NCBI RefSeq assembly: GCF_039536745.1
Contig: NZ_BAAAZE010000005.1
Location: 124,001 to 188,000, forward strand
Source: Actimicrobium antarcticum
GTDB taxonomy: Bacteria > Pseudomonadota > Gammaproteobacteria > Burkholderiales > Burkholderiaceae_D
Length of the DNA stretch: 64,000 bases
Direction of reading: 5' to 3'
Position numbers and translations under genes: made by a program. The notes below the pieces were generated by a model. It saw only the letters and a program-made list of their open reading frames with translations. It made no database searches and was not told the origin of the DNA. Each line of letters begins with the position of its first letter. Within the stretch, counting starts at the first letter, position 1. Of the stretch, positions 11,481 to 20,886 are shown one piece after another.

Positions 11481-12191
11481 ATGCCACGCACAATGAATTT
11501 TGAAATTTACCGCTACGATCCGGACAAGGATGCCAAGCCGTACATGCAGAAGCTGACCGTCGAGTTGCAGGACTCCGACAAGATGTTGCTCGACGCAATC
11601 CAACGCATCAAGGCGGATGTCGATGATTCGCTGGCACTGCGCCGTTCATGCCGCGAAGGCGTCTGTGGTTCGGACGCAATGAACATCAATGGCAAGAATG
11701 GTCTCGCATGCACGACCAACCTGAATGAACTGAAACAGCCTATCGTGCTGCGTCCGTTGCCGGGACTGCCGGTCATTCGCGACCTGATCGTCGACATGAC
11801 CCAGTTCTTCAAGCAATACAATTCGATCAAGCCATTCCTGATCAACACCACGATCCCGCCAGAAAAAGAGCGGCTGCAATCGCCGACAGAACGCGAAGAA
11901 CTCGATGGTCTGTACGAGTGCATCCTGTGCGCCTGCTGCTCGACCTCATGCCCGTCGTTCTGGTGGAATCCGGACAAGTTCGTCGGGCCAGCCGGCCTGT
12001 TGCAAGCCTACCGTTTCATCGCCGATACCCGCGACGAAGCCACCGCCGAGCGTCTCGACAATCTGGAAGATCCGTATCGCTTGTTCCGCTGCCATTCGAT
12101 CATGAATTGCGTCGATGTCTGTCCGAAGGGGTTGAACCCGAACAAGGCCATCGGCAAAATCAAAGAGCTGATGGTGCGTCGCGCAGTCTAG
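11481..12191 (+). CDS. sdhB: Succinate dehydrogenase iron-sulfur subunit
   Basis: A 236-residue electron-transfer subunit. The [2Fe-2S] ligands lie in SCREGVCGSDAM and the following LAC. The [4Fe-4S] and [3Fe-4S] ligands lie in CILCACCSTSCPSFWW and CHSIMNCVDVCPKGLNP. It relays electrons from the SdhA flavin to quinone at SdhC/D. The ATG at 11481 follows AAAAGGG; an in-frame start at 11439 would add 14 residues unlike the family. A 104-bp gap separates it from sdhA. Confidence 0.96.
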   Translation: MPRTMNFEIYRYDPDKDAKPYMQKLTVELQDSDKMLLDAIQRIKADVDDSLALRRSCREGVCGSDAMNINGKNGLACTTNLNELKQPIVLRPLPGLPVIRDLIVDMTQFFKQYNSIKPFLINTTIPPEKERLQSPTEREELDGLYECILCACCSTSCPSFWWNPDKFVGPAGLLQAYRFIADTRDEATAERLDNLEDPYRLFRCHSIMNCVDVCPKGLNPNKAIGKIKELMVRRAV

Positions 12192-12213
12192 GCGGCAGAC
12201 CGCGTAGTACCCG

Positions 12214-12249
12214 TGCCGGGACAGTAGCGCAATGCGGACTGTCCCGGCA
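12214..12249 (+). other. GC-rich hairpin between sdhB and sdhE
   Basis: A perfect 12-bp stem (12214–12225 with 12238–12249) with a 12-nt loop lies 22 bases after the sdhB stop. No T tract follows, so it is unlikely to be a strong intrinsic terminator. It may stabilise the sdhCDAB message or be a processing site. Confidence 0.55.
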
Positions 12250-12398
12250 ACCGGATGCCTGTCGTTCGGGTTGAGTTTGATCGGAGCAGGGCATAACCTG
12301 CCCGGATCGAATTCATTCCAAACGGAAGTCGCAGCGATTCCCGTAATGAAAAACCAGCAGGACCCGGTTCCGACCCTTTTGAGAGATTGACCGTAGCC

Positions 12399-12668
12399 AT
12401 GTACACCACGCATCAGTCCGACCCTGCCAACCGTTCCCGCCTGCGCTGGCGTGCGCGCCGTGGCCTGCTCGAAAATGACTTGATCCTGACACGCTTTCTG
12501 GATGCGCATGAAGCGACCCTGAGTGACGATGAAGTCGATGCCCTGACCCGTCTGCTGGATCTGTCGGATAACGATCTGATGGACTTGATGCTGGCACGCA
12601 AGGAGCCTAGCGGCGCCGACGATCTGCCTCAGGTTCACGCCTTGCTGACGCGCTTGCGGGCGGCCTGA
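12399..12668 (+). CDS. sdhE: FAD assembly factor SdhE
   Basis: An 89-residue protein of the SdhE/YgfY (Sdh5) family, which promotes covalent attachment of FAD to SdhA. The family signature is visible as RWRARRGLLENDLIL, with the RG pair that contacts the flavoprotein. The rest is a small acidic helical bundle (TLSDDEVDALTRLLDLSDNDL). The ATG at 12399 is chosen; a TTG at 12387 in the same frame sits closer to a GAGAG sequence and is possible. It lies between sdhB and gltA, its usual betaproteobacterial place. Confidence 0.93.
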   Translation: MYTTHQSDPANRSRLRWRARRGLLENDLILTRFLDAHEATLSDDEVDALTRLLDLSDNDLMDLMLARKEPSGADDLPQVHALLTRLRAA

Positions 12669-12750
12669 GCGAGTAATCCTGACCCCGAATATGCACTAAC
12701 GCCCAGCCCTTTTTTATTCACCGACTCACCGTTCAAGAGAAGGAACAGCC

Positions 12751-14055
12751 ATGTCCCAAACCGCTGATACCACTGCTACCCTGTCGTTTTCCGATGGCAG
12801 CCCATCGCTAGAGATGCCGATCTACAAAGGCACAGTCGGACCGGACGTCATCGATATTCGCAAGCTGTATGGCGCCACCGGCAAGTTCACCTACGATCCG
12901 GGCTTCATGTCGACCGCCGCGTGTAATTCGGCGATTACCTACATCGATGGTGACAAGGGCGAGTTGCTGTATCGCGGTTACCCGATCGAGCAACTGGCGG
13001 TGAATTGCGATTTTCTGGAAACCTGTTTCCTGCTGCTCAATGGCGAATTGCCTACCGACGCAGAGCGCAGCAAGTTTGTCGAAACGGTCACGCAGCACAC
13101 GATGGTGCATGACCAGATGCAATTCTTCTTCCGTGGCTTTCGTCGTGATGCCCATCCGATGGCCGTGCTGGTCGGTACCGTCGGCGCGCTGTCGTCGTTC
13201 TACCATGACTCGCTCGACATCACGGACCCGCACCACCGTGAAGTATCGGCGATTCGCCTGATCGCCAAGCTGCCGACCCTGGTCGCCATGGCCTACAAGT
13301 ACAACGTCGGTCAGCCCTTCGTGTATCCGCGCAATGACCTGTCGTACAGCGCCAACTTCATGCGCATGATGTTCTCGAACCCGTGCGAAGAGTACAAAGT
13401 CAACGACGTGCTGGTACGCGCGCTCGACCGCATCCTGATCCTGCATGCCGATCACGAGCAAAACGCATCGACCTCGACCGTGCGTCTGGCCGGTTCGAGC
13501 GGCGCCAACCCGTTCGCCTGTATCGCAGCCGGTATCGCCTGCCTGTGGGGTCCGGCACACGGAGGTGCCAATGAAGCGGCATTGAACATGCTCAAGGAAA
13601 TCGGTACTGTCGACAAGATTCCCGAGTTCATCGCCAAGGTCAAGGACAAGAACTCCGGCGTCAAGCTGATGGGCTTCGGTCATCGCGTCTACAAGAACTT
13701 TGACCCGCGCGCCAAGCTGATGCGCGAAACCTGCTACGAAGTGCTGGAAGAGCTGGGCCTGCAAGACGACCCGCTGTTCAAGCTCGCCATGGCGCTGGAA
13801 AAAATCGCGCTGGAAGACGACTACTTCGTCTCCCGCAAGCTGTACCCGAACGTCGACTTCTACTCGGGCATCGTGCAATCGGCGCTGGGTATCCCGGTCT
13901 CGCTGTTTACCGGTATTTTCGCGATGGCACGTACGGTCGGCTGGATCGCACAATGGAATGAAATGATTTCCGATCCAGAACAAAAAATCGGTCGTCCACG
14001 TCAACTGTTCGTGGGTAATGTCGCACGCGATGTGACGCCTATCGACAAACGATAA
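12751..14055 (+). CDS. gltA: Citrate synthase (type II)
   Basis: A 434-residue hexameric-type citrate synthase that condenses oxaloacetate and acetyl-CoA. The catalytic residues of the family lie in LHADHEQNAST (His), GFGHRVYKNFDPRA (His) and VDFYSG (Asp). The N-terminal extension, including DIRKLYGATGKFTYDPGF, is typical of the NADH-sensitive Gram-negative form. The start is preceded by GAGAAGGA. Two terminator-like hairpins follow, ending the sdh–gltA unit before odhA. Confidence 0.97.
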   Translation: MSQTADTTATLSFSDGSPSLEMPIYKGTVGPDVIDIRKLYGATGKFTYDPGFMSTAACNSAITYIDGDKGELLYRGYPIEQLAVNCDFLETCFLLLNGELPTDAERSKFVETVTQHTMVHDQMQFFFRGFRRDAHPMAVLVGTVGALSSFYHDSLDITDPHHREVSAIRLIAKLPTLVAMAYKYNVGQPFVYPRNDLSYSANFMRMMFSNPCEEYKVNDVLVRALDRILILHADHEQNASTSTVRLAGSSGANPFACIAAGIACLWGPAHGGANEAALNMLKEIGTVDKIPEFIAKVKDKNSGVKLMGFGHRVYKNFDPRAKLMRETCYEVLEELGLQDDPLFKLAMALEKIALEDDYFVSRKLYPNVDFYSGIVQSALGIPVSLFTGIFAMARTVGWIAQWNEMISDPEQKIGRPRQLFVGNVARDVTPIDKR

Positions 14056-14067
14056 TTCCCGGTTGAT

Positions 14068-14097
14068 CGGGCCGGGTCGTTTTCCGGCCCGTGTTTT
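14068..14097 (+). terminator. First, weaker terminator-like hairpin after gltA
   Basis: A perfect 8-bp GC stem (14068–14075 with 14084–14091) is followed by TGTTTTG. The T run is short, so it is a weak terminator, but it is backed by a stronger one 11 bases on. Confidence 0.5.
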
Positions 14098-14107
14098 GAC
14101 AGTGATT

Positions 14108-14149
14108 AAAAAACCCCCGTGAGCGCGTTGCGCTGGCGGGGGTTTTTTT
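14108..14149 (+). terminator. Strong Rho-independent terminator after gltA
   Basis: An A6C5 run (14108–14118) pairs with a G5T7 run (14138–14149), enclosing a GC-rich loop that has a small stem of its own. The T tract follows directly on the plus strand. The A/T symmetry would also allow some function on the minus strand. Confidence 0.9.
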
Positions 14150-14544
14150 GTGGGGGAGTTCTGCCATTATTGGTCATAGCGAATGGAGTCGAATCCTGAC
14201 ATGCATAGCGGTTCGCAGTCCAACGGTCAGTCTGTCGTCGCCATCACTGCCATTCCGCGATGCAAATCGTCGGTCGTCCGGCAATTCGGCGCAGGCCCGA
14301 TCGCCTGCGGAGCGCAATTCGCGTTAATCATGCGGTATCGACCGCAAGTCGCGATGAAAGAAAGATCACCTATGTTATTCTGTCGCCAGCAAAAAAAATT
14401 GCCAACCAGTTTACCGAATACCTGTACTCGAATACCCAAGCCCTTCCCCACAACTTGATGTGCAATCCGCTAACCGGTCAGGCCGTGTCGCGGAAGGTTA
14501 AGCTAACCCGCTAATCTCGCGAAACGCGAAGAAAGGTGCGCAAT
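14150..14544 (+). promoter_or_regulatory. Leader/promoter region of the odhA–odhB–lpdA operon
   Basis: A 395-bp stretch with no gene I can support. Short frames exist here but lack ribosome sites and family features. It separates terminated gltA from odhA and so should hold the odh promoter. The AAAGAAAGATCACC..TTATTCT area at about 14350–14375 is the AT-richest part. No clear -35/-10 pair was assigned. Confidence 0.4.
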
Positions 14545-17400
14545 ATGATGCAGCAGTATCGTTCCAACTCCTATCTGTTCGGAGGGAATGCCCCGTACAT
14601 TGAAGACCTGTACGAGTCCTACCTCGACAATCCTGGCTCCGTGCCGGACAACTGGCGCGCGTATTTCGACGCGATGCAGCACGTCCCGGCAGTCGACGGA
14701 TCCGACAAACCCGATGTGGCGCACGCCCCTGTGGTCGCTTCGTTCGCCGAGCGTGCCAAGCAAGGTCCGATCCGTACTGTCGTCGCTTCTGTCGATGTTG
14801 AAATGGGCCGCAAGCGCGTCGCTGTCACCCAGTTGATCGCCGCTTACCGCTTTCTTGGCAGCCATTGGGCCAATCTGGATCCCCTGCAACGCCAGGAACG
14901 TCCCACCATTCCCGAGCTGGAGCCGAGCTTTTACGGTTTTGCCGACGCGGACATGGACATCGTCTTTAACATCAGCAACACCTATTTCGGCGGCGAAACC
15001 GCGACCCTGCGCGATATCCTCAACGCGCTGCGCGACACCTACTGCCGTTCGATCGGTGCCGAATTCATGTATATCAGCGATCCGGGCGAAAAGCGCTGGA
15101 TGCAGGAGCGTCTGGAGTCGAGTCGTTCGTCACCAAGCTTCACCGCAGAGAAGAAAAAACACATCCTCGACCGCCTGACCGCAGCCGAAGGTCTGGAGCG
15201 TTATCTGCATACCCGCTACGTCGGCCAGAAGCGTTTTTCGCTCGAGGGCAGCGAAAGCTTCATTGCTTCCCTGGATGAAACCATCCAGCGCGCCGGTGAA
15301 AAAGGCGTGCAGGAAATCGTCATCGGCATGGCCCATCGCGGCCGCCTGAACGTGCTGGTCAACATCCTTGGCAAGACCCCGCAAGAACTGTTCTCGGAAT
15401 TCGAAGGCAAGCATGCCGACGACCTGCCGGCTGGCGATGTCAAATATCACCAGGGCTTTTCCAGCGACATCACCACCCCGGGTGGTCCGGTCCACCTGTC
15501 GCTCGCCTTCAATCCATCGCATCTTGAAATCGTCAACCCGGTTGTCGAAGGTTCGGTCAAGGCACGCATGGATCGTCGCGGCGACGTGGATGGCGTGCAG
15601 GTATTGCCGATCCTGGTGCATGGCGATGCCGCTTTCGCTGGCCAGGGTGTGGTGATGGAAACGCTGAACCTGGCCCAGACCCGCGGCTACGGCACGGGTG
15701 GCACGGTGCATATCGTGATCAACAACCAGATCGGTTTCACGACCTCGGACCCTCGCGATTCACGCTCGACACTGTATTGCTCGGACGTCGTCAAGATGAT
15801 CGAAGCGCCCGTGTTGCACGTCAACGGTGACGATCCTGAAGCGGTCGTTTTCGCGACGCAAATCGCGATGGATTATCGCGTCGAGTACAAGAAAGACATC
15901 GTCGTCGACATCATCTGCTATCGCAAACTGGGTCACAACGAGCAAGACACGCCAGCACTGACACAGCCGCTGATGTACAAGAAAATCGGCCAGCACCCGG
16001 GCACGCGCAAACTGTACGCCGACAAGCTGGTCGCGCAGGGCACGATTGCTGCGGATGAGGGCGATACCCTGGTCAAGGCGTTCCGTGATGCGATGGATGC
16101 CGGTCACCACACCGTCGATCCGGTCATCTCGAACTTCAAGAACAAGTATGCCGTCGACTGGATGCCGTTCCTGAATCGCAAATGGACCGACTCCGCCGAC
16201 ACCGCCGTGCCACTGGCCGAACTCAAGCGTCTGTCGAGCCGCATTACCGTCGTGCCGGAAGGCTTCAAGGTCCACTCGCTGGTCGAAAAAGTGCTGGGCG
16301 ACCGTGCCAGCATGGGCCGCGGTGAACTGAACCTGGATTGGGGCATGGGCGAACATCTGGCCTATGCGACGCTGGTCTCGTCCGGTTACGCCGTGCGCCT
16401 GACCGGACAAGACGCCGGTCGCGGTACCTTCGTGCATCGTCATGCCGTGCTGCATGACCAGAACCGTGAACGCTGGGATGCCGGCAGCTACATTCCGCTG
16501 CAAAACATCTCGGAACAGCAAGCTCCGTTCAAGGTCATCGACTCCGTGCTGTCCGAAGAAGCCGTGCTGGCCTTTGAATACGGTTACTCGACCGCCGAGC
16601 CAAACACGCTGACGATCTGGGAAGCCCAGTTCGGCGATTTTGCCAACGGTGCCCAGGTCGTGATCGATCAGTTCATCAGCTCCGGCGAAGTCAAATGGGG
16701 TCGTGCATCAGGTTTGGTAATGATGCTGCCGCACGGGTATGAAGGTCAGGGTCCGGAGCATTCCTCGGCCCGTCCGGAACGCTTCCTGCAACTCTGCGCC
16801 GACAACAACATGCAAGTGGTCCAGCCGACCACGGCAGCGCAGATTTTCCATCTGCTGCGTCGCCAGATGATCCGGCTGTTCCGCAAGCCGCTGGTCATCA
16901 TGACGCCGAAGTCGCTGTTGCGTAACAAGGATGCCGGTTCGCCGTTGTCGGATCTGGCCACGGGCAGCTTCAAGACCGTGATCGGTGAATGCGATGACAA
17001 GATCGAAGCCAAGAAGGTCAAGCGCATCATTGCGTGTTCGGGCAAGGTCTATTACGACCTCGTCAATGCACGCAAGGAACGCGGCCAGATCGATACCGCA
17101 ATTTTCCGTGTCGAGCAGCTGTATCCGTTCCCGCACAAGGCACTGGCCACCGAACTGAAAAAATTCCCGAACTTTACGGAATTGGTCTGGGCCCAGGATG
17201 AACCGCAAAATCAGGGACCATGGTTCCAGATTCAGCACAACATCTTCGAGAACCTCGATGACGGTCAGAAGCTGGCCTATGCCGGTCGTCCTGCCAGCGC
17301 CTCCCCGGCAGTTGGTTACTACGACAAGCATTACGCCCAGCAAAAAGCGCTGATCGACACCGCATTTTCGAAGCTCAAAGGCTTTGTCCTTACCAAATAA
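14545..17400 (+). CDS. odhA: 2-oxoglutarate dehydrogenase E1 component
   Basis: A 951-residue thiamine-diphosphate enzyme that decarboxylates 2-oxoglutarate and passes the succinyl group to E2. The N-terminal E2-binding helix reads SNSYLFGGNAPYIEDLYESYLDNP. The pyrophosphate/Mg site lies in EAVVFATQIAMDYR and RKLGHNEQDTPALTQPLMY, and active-site histidines in GMAHRGRLNVL. The C-terminal domain contains MLPHGYEGQGPEHSSARPERFLQ. The ATG at 14545 follows AAGAAAGG; a GTG at 14536 is in frame but has a poorer context. It is the first gene of odhA–odhB–lpdA. Confidence 0.97.
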   Translation: MMQQYRSNSYLFGGNAPYIEDLYESYLDNPGSVPDNWRAYFDAMQHVPAVDGSDKPDVAHAPVVASFAERAKQGPIRTVVASVDVEMGRKRVAVTQLIAAYRFLGSHWANLDPLQRQERPTIPELEPSFYGFADADMDIVFNISNTYFGGETATLRDILNALRDTYCRSIGAEFMYISDPGEKRWMQERLESSRSSPSFTAEKKKHILDRLTAAEGLERYLHTRYVGQKRFSLEGSESFIASLDETIQRAGEKGVQEIVIGMAHRGRLNVLVNILGKTPQELFSEFEGKHADDLPAGDVKYHQGFSSDITTPGGPVHLSLAFNPSHLEIVNPVVEGSVKARMDRRGDVDGVQVLPILVHGDAAFAGQGVVMETLNLAQTRGYGTGGTVHIVINNQIGFTTSDPRDSRSTLYCSDVVKMIEAPVLHVNGDDPEAVVFATQIAMDYRVEYKKDIVVDIICYRKLGHNEQDTPALTQPLMYKKIGQHPGTRKLYADKLVAQGTIAADEGDTLVKAFRDAMDAGHHTVDPVISNFKNKYAVDWMPFLNRKWTDSADTAVPLAELKRLSSRITVVPEGFKVHSLVEKVLGDRASMGRGELNLDWGMGEHLAYATLVSSGYAVRLTGQDAGRGTFVHRHAVLHDQNRERWDAGSYIPLQNISEQQAPFKVIDSVLSEEAVLAFEYGYSTAEPNTLTIWEAQFGDFANGAQVVIDQFISSGEVKWGRASGLVMMLPHGYEGQGPEHSSARPERFLQLCADNNMQVVQPTTAAQIFHLLRRQMIRLFRKPLVIMTPKSLLRNKDAGSPLSDLATGSFKTVIGECDDKIEAKKVKRIIACSGKVYYDLVNARKERGQIDTAIFRVEQLYPFPHKALATELKKFPNFTELVWAQDEPQNQGPWFQIQHNIFENLDDGQKLAYAGRPASASPAVGYYDKHYAQQKALIDTAFSKLKGFVLTK

Positions 17401-17408
17401 TTGAAACG

Positions 17409-17435
17409 GCGGCGCACCGGAAACCGGCGCGCCGC
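17409..17435 (+). other. GC-rich hairpin between odhA and odhB
   Basis: GCGGCGC (17409–17415) pairs with GCGCCGC (17429–17435), and an inner CCGG pair continues the stem past one mismatch to an AAA loop. There is no T tract. An intercistronic stabiliser or pause is more likely than a terminator. Confidence 0.5.
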
Positions 17436-17461
17436 ACGAACAAACCGAATCGGAGTGTTAC

Positions 17462-18745
17462 ATGGCAATCCTTGAAGTCAAAGTCCCGCAGCTGTCTGAA
17501 TCCGTCGCTGAAGCGACCCTGCTGCAGTGGCATAAAAAAGTCGGCGAACCAGTCAGCCGCGATGAAAACCTGATCGATATCGAAACCGACAAGGTGGTGC
17601 TCGAGCTGCCGGCACCGGCCGACGGCATCATCACCCAATTGATCGAGCCGGATGGCGCGACGGTCGTCGCCGGTCAGGTCATCGCCCTGATCGATACCGA
17701 CGCATCGCCCAAGGTTAGCCCGATGGAAGTGTCGTCGTTGCCAGTACCGATTGCGCCTGCTCCTGCCCCGGCAGCCGACCCGGTTGCCGCTGCGATCAGC
17801 GCAATGGCCTCGAAGGCATCGGCCAATGTCGCCATGCCAGCCGCTGCAAAAATGCTGGCCGATAACAACATGACCACGACGCAAGTCGATGGCACCGGCA
17901 AGGATGGCCGCGTCACCAAGGGCGACGTGATCAACCACCTGGAAAAGAAGCCTGCACCCGCTGCACCAGCAGCGGCAGCACCTGCCGCAGCGGCCAAACC
18001 GGCACTGCAACAGATCGCATCGGCCAGCGCACTGAACCTGGGCGAGCGTCCGGAACAGCGCGTCCCGATGAGCCGCCTGCGCGCCCGTATTGCCGAGCGT
18101 CTGGTGCAATCGCAATCGACCAACGCCATCCTGACCACGTTCAATGAAGTCAACATGGCCCCGGTCATGGAGCTGCGCAACAAGTACAAGGACAAGTTCG
18201 AAAAAGAGCATGGCGTCAAGCTGGGCTTCATGTCGTTCTTCGTCAAGGCAGCTGTTGCCGCGCTGAAGAAATACCCGGTCGTCAATGCTTCGGTCGATGG
18301 CAACGACATCGTCTATCACGGCTACTTCGACATCGGTATCGCGGTCGGTTCACCGCGTGGGCTGGTGGTTCCTGTGTTGCGCAATGCGGACCAGATGTCA
18401 ATCGCCGATATCGAAAAGAAAATCGGCGAATTCGGCGCCAAGGCCAAGGATGGCAAGCTGACGCTGGATGATCTGACCGGCGGCACCTTCTCGATCTCCA
18501 ACGGCGGCACGTTCGGTTCGATGCTGTCGACCCCGATCATCAACCCGCCGCAATCCGCCATCCTGGGCGTGCATGCGACCAAGGACCGTGCCGTAGTCGA
18601 AGGCGGTCAGATCGTGATCCGTCCAATGAACTACCTGGCCATGTCGTATGACCATCGCATCATCGATGGTCGTGAAGCAGTGCTGGCGCTGGTCACGATG
18701 AAAGAAGCGCTGGAAGACCCGGCTCGCCTGTTGCTGGATCTGTAA
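17462..18745 (+). CDS. odhB: Dihydrolipoamide succinyltransferase, E2 of 2-oxoglutarate dehydrogenase
   Basis: A 427-residue E2 core subunit. One lipoyl domain spans residues 1–80, with the lipoylated lysine K44 in IETDKVVLELPAP. An Ala/Pro-rich linker follows, then the E3-binding domain (about 118–155; AAAKMLADNNMTTTQVDGTGKDGRVTKGDV) and a second Ala/Pro linker. The C-terminal catalytic domain ends with SYDHRIIDGREA. It transfers succinyl from lipoamide to CoA. The start is preceded by GGAGTG. Confidence 0.97.
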   Translation: MAILEVKVPQLSESVAEATLLQWHKKVGEPVSRDENLIDIETDKVVLELPAPADGIITQLIEPDGATVVAGQVIALIDTDASPKVSPMEVSSLPVPIAPAPAPAADPVAAAISAMASKASANVAMPAAAKMLADNNMTTTQVDGTGKDGRVTKGDVINHLEKKPAPAAPAAAAPAAAAKPALQQIASASALNLGERPEQRVPMSRLRARIAERLVQSQSTNAILTTFNEVNMAPVMELRNKYKDKFEKEHGVKLGFMSFFVKAAVAALKKYPVVNASVDGNDIVYHGYFDIGIAVGSPRGLVVPVLRNADQMSIADIEKKIGEFGAKAKDGKLTLDDLTGGTFSISNGGTFGSMLSTPIINPPQSAILGVHATKDRAVVEGGQIVIRPMNYLAMSYDHRIIDGREAVLALVTMKEALEDPARLLLDL

Positions 18746-18751
18746 ATAACG

Positions 18752-18791
18752 ATTGCGGCGGCCCGCGTCCTGAGGCGCCGGCCGCCGCAAT
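18752..18791 (+). other. GC-rich hairpin between odhB and lpdA
   Basis: A perfect 12-bp stem (18752–18763 with 18780–18791) with a 16-nt loop lies just after the odhB stop. No T run follows, so it should not terminate strongly. It resembles the hairpins after sdhB and odhA. Confidence 0.5.
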
Positions 18792-18818
18792 GTCTGGTGC
18801 GTAAAAAAGGATAGGAAC

Positions 18819-20246
18819 ATGTCGAAAAATTTTGATGTTGTCGTCATCGGTGGTGGTCCCGGTGGCTACATCGCTGCGATTCGTGCAGCACAACTCGGCT
18901 TCTCGGTAGCCTGTATCGATGAATGGAAAAACGCCGCAGGTGGTCCTGCGCCGGGTGGTACTTGTACCAACGTCGGTTGCATCCCATCGAAAGCGCTGCT
19001 GCAATCGTCCGAACACTTCGAACACGCCGGCCACGCGTTTGCCGAGCACGGTATCGATGTCAAGGGCCTGAGCCTGAATCTGCCGCAAATGCTGTCGCGC
19101 AAGGACACGGTCGTCAAGCAGAACAACGACGGCATCCTGTATCTCTTCAAGAAAAACAAGATTACCTTCTTCCATGGTCGCGGCGCGTTCGTCAAGAACG
19201 ACGCCAGTGGCATTGAACTGTCGGTGACGGGCAAGACCAACGAGTCGCTGATCGCCAAACAGGTCGTCATCGCAACGGGCTCGAATGCGCGTGCACTGCC
19301 GGGTACCCCGTTCGACGAAAAAATGATTCTGTCGAATACCGGCGCACTGGCCATTGGCGCGGTGCCCAAGCGCCTCGGCGTGATTGGTGCCGGCGTGATC
19401 GGCCTCGAAATGGGCAGCGTCTGGCGTCGTCTGGGTGCCGAAGTTACGGTACTCGAAGGCTTGCCAACCTTCCTTGGCGCGGTCGACGAGCAGATCGCAA
19501 AGGAAGCCTTCAAGCTGTTCACCAAGCAGGGGCTCGGTATCCAGCTGGGCGTGAAGATCGGCACCATCACGACCGGCAAGAAAGACGTCACCGTCGAGTA
19601 TGTCGACGCCAAGGGCGACGCGCAGAAAGCCGTGTTTGACAAGCTGATCATCTCGATCGGCCGTACGCCAAACACGATCGGCCTGAATGCCGAAGCGATC
19701 GGCCTGAAGCTCGACGAGCGCGGCTTCGTGCAAGTCGACGACCAGTGCAAATCCAGCGTGACCAATGTGTGGGCCGTGGGTGACGTGGTGCGTGGGCCGA
19801 TGCTGGCGCACAAAGCCGAGGAAGAGGGCGTTGCCGTGGCCGAACGTATCGCCGGCCAGCATGGTCATGTCAACTTCAACACCGTACCGTGGGTGATTTA
19901 CACCTCGCCGGAAATCGCCTGGGTCGGCAAGAACGAACAGGAATTGAAGGCTGCCGGAGTGGCTTACAAGGCGGGTTCGTTCCCGTTCCTGGCCAATGGT
20001 CGCGCCCGTGCACTGGGTGATACCAACGGCATGGTGAAGTTTCTGGCCGATGCCAAAACCGATGAAATCCTCGGCGTGCATATCATCGGACCATCGGCTT
20101 CCGAGCTGATTTCCGAGGCCGTCGTGGCCATGGAATTCCGCGCGTCGGCGGAAGACATCGCACGTATCTGCCACGCCCATCCGTCCCTGTCGGAAGCCAC
20201 CAAGGAAGCCGCACTGGCAGTCGACAAGCGCGCGCTGAACTTCTAG
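18819..20246 (+). CDS. lpdA: Dihydrolipoyl dehydrogenase, E3
   Basis: A 475-residue FAD/NAD disulfide oxidoreductase that reoxidises dihydrolipoamide on E2. The FAD motif VIGGGPGGYIAAIRAAQLG is at residues 9–27. The redox pair is C49/C54 in GGTCTNVGCIPSKALL. The NAD site is GVIGAGVIGLEMGSVW, and the C-terminal catalytic HAHPSLSEA is intact. It is the third gene of the odh operon. A small lipoprotein gene begins nine bases after its stop. Confidence 0.97.
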   Translation: MSKNFDVVVIGGGPGGYIAAIRAAQLGFSVACIDEWKNAAGGPAPGGTCTNVGCIPSKALLQSSEHFEHAGHAFAEHGIDVKGLSLNLPQMLSRKDTVVKQNNDGILYLFKKNKITFFHGRGAFVKNDASGIELSVTGKTNESLIAKQVVIATGSNARALPGTPFDEKMILSNTGALAIGAVPKRLGVIGAGVIGLEMGSVWRRLGAEVTVLEGLPTFLGAVDEQIAKEAFKLFTKQGLGIQLGVKIGTITTGKKDVTVEYVDAKGDAQKAVFDKLIISIGRTPNTIGLNAEAIGLKLDERGFVQVDDQCKSSVTNVWAVGDVVRGPMLAHKAEEEGVAVAERIAGQHGHVNFNTVPWVIYTSPEIAWVGKNEQELKAAGVAYKAGSFPFLANGRARALGDTNGMVKFLADAKTDEILGVHIIGPSASELISEAVVAMEFRASAEDIARICHAHPSLSEATKEAALAVDKRALNF

Positions 20247-20255
20247 GAGGCAGCC

Positions 20256-20666
20256 ATGATGCGCAGATTCGCGTTGGCGTTGGCGTCGGTGTCTGTGTTG
20301 GTGGCCGGTTGCGCAACCGTACCTGCCAGTCAGACCATGCTGGTCGAGACGCGCAGCGATGGCCAGCCACTGGCCGGAGCGACCTGTCTGGTTAGTCTCG
20401 GTAGCGAAGGCTATACGGTGGTGACACCGGCCACGGTCTCTGTGGCCGGTGCACGCGGTGACCTGCAGGTGGTCTGCAACAAGCCCGGCTATCGCAGTTC
20501 GGAGCTGTTGTTCCGCTCGGCGCGTTCAGGTTTTCCGAATGTTGGCATCGGTGCCTCTGGTGGCAGTGGCGGCAACCTCGGACTCGGGCTGGGGTTGAGC
20601 TTTCCGTTGCAGGGTGGTCGCCCTGACTACCCGCCGCGTGTTTCTGTGGAGATGGCGCTGCAATAG
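20256..20666 (+). CDS. Putative lipoprotein of unknown function
   Basis: A 136-residue protein with a lipoprotein signal peptide: MMRRFALALASVSVLVAGC, lipobox cysteine at residue 19. The mature part has a small beta-rich domain (DGQPLAGATCLVSLGSEGY...LQVVCNKPGY) with two cysteines that could form a disulfide. This is followed by a Gly-rich stretch (GIGASGGSGGNLGLGLGLSF). No residue pattern points to an enzyme. A strong GGAGG site sits before the ATG only nine bases after lpdA, so it is probably the last gene of that transcript, which ends at the terminator at 20705. Confidence 0.85.
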   Translation: MMRRFALALASVSVLVAGCATVPASQTMLVETRSDGQPLAGATCLVSLGSEGYTVVTPATVSVAGARGDLQVVCNKPGYRSSELLFRSARSGFPNVGIGASGGSGGNLGLGLGLSFPLQGGRPDYPPRVSVEMALQ

Positions 20667-20704
20667 CAGCGCAATGGAAGTGTGGTGATTGGATATTGCA
20701 GTAC

Positions 20705-20733
20705 CGGGCGAGCACATCTCGCCCGATTTTTTT
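20705..20733 (+). terminator. Rho-independent terminator of the odhA–lpdA–lipoprotein unit
   Basis: An 8-bp perfect stem CGGGCGAG/CTCGCCCG (20705–20712 with 20718–20725) with loop CACAT is followed by A and seven T residues (20727–20733). Confidence 0.92.
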
Positions 20734-20886
20734 AAGGGCATCGCCTGGCTGTGTCCTTGAAAAAATCGCGACGTAGCAGGCAGCGTGTCACCGTTTCATC
20801 CCGTTCGCGCATCAGGGTACACTGCGCGACGCTGGCGCAAAATGCGCCGTCGATGACCCGGTTTGTGTCATTCAAGAGTGAAAGAA

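Noticed and set aside
14183..14514. Short plus-strand frames between gltA and odhA
   Set aside because: No ribosome sites, no family features, overlapping each other; the region is better seen as the odh leader.
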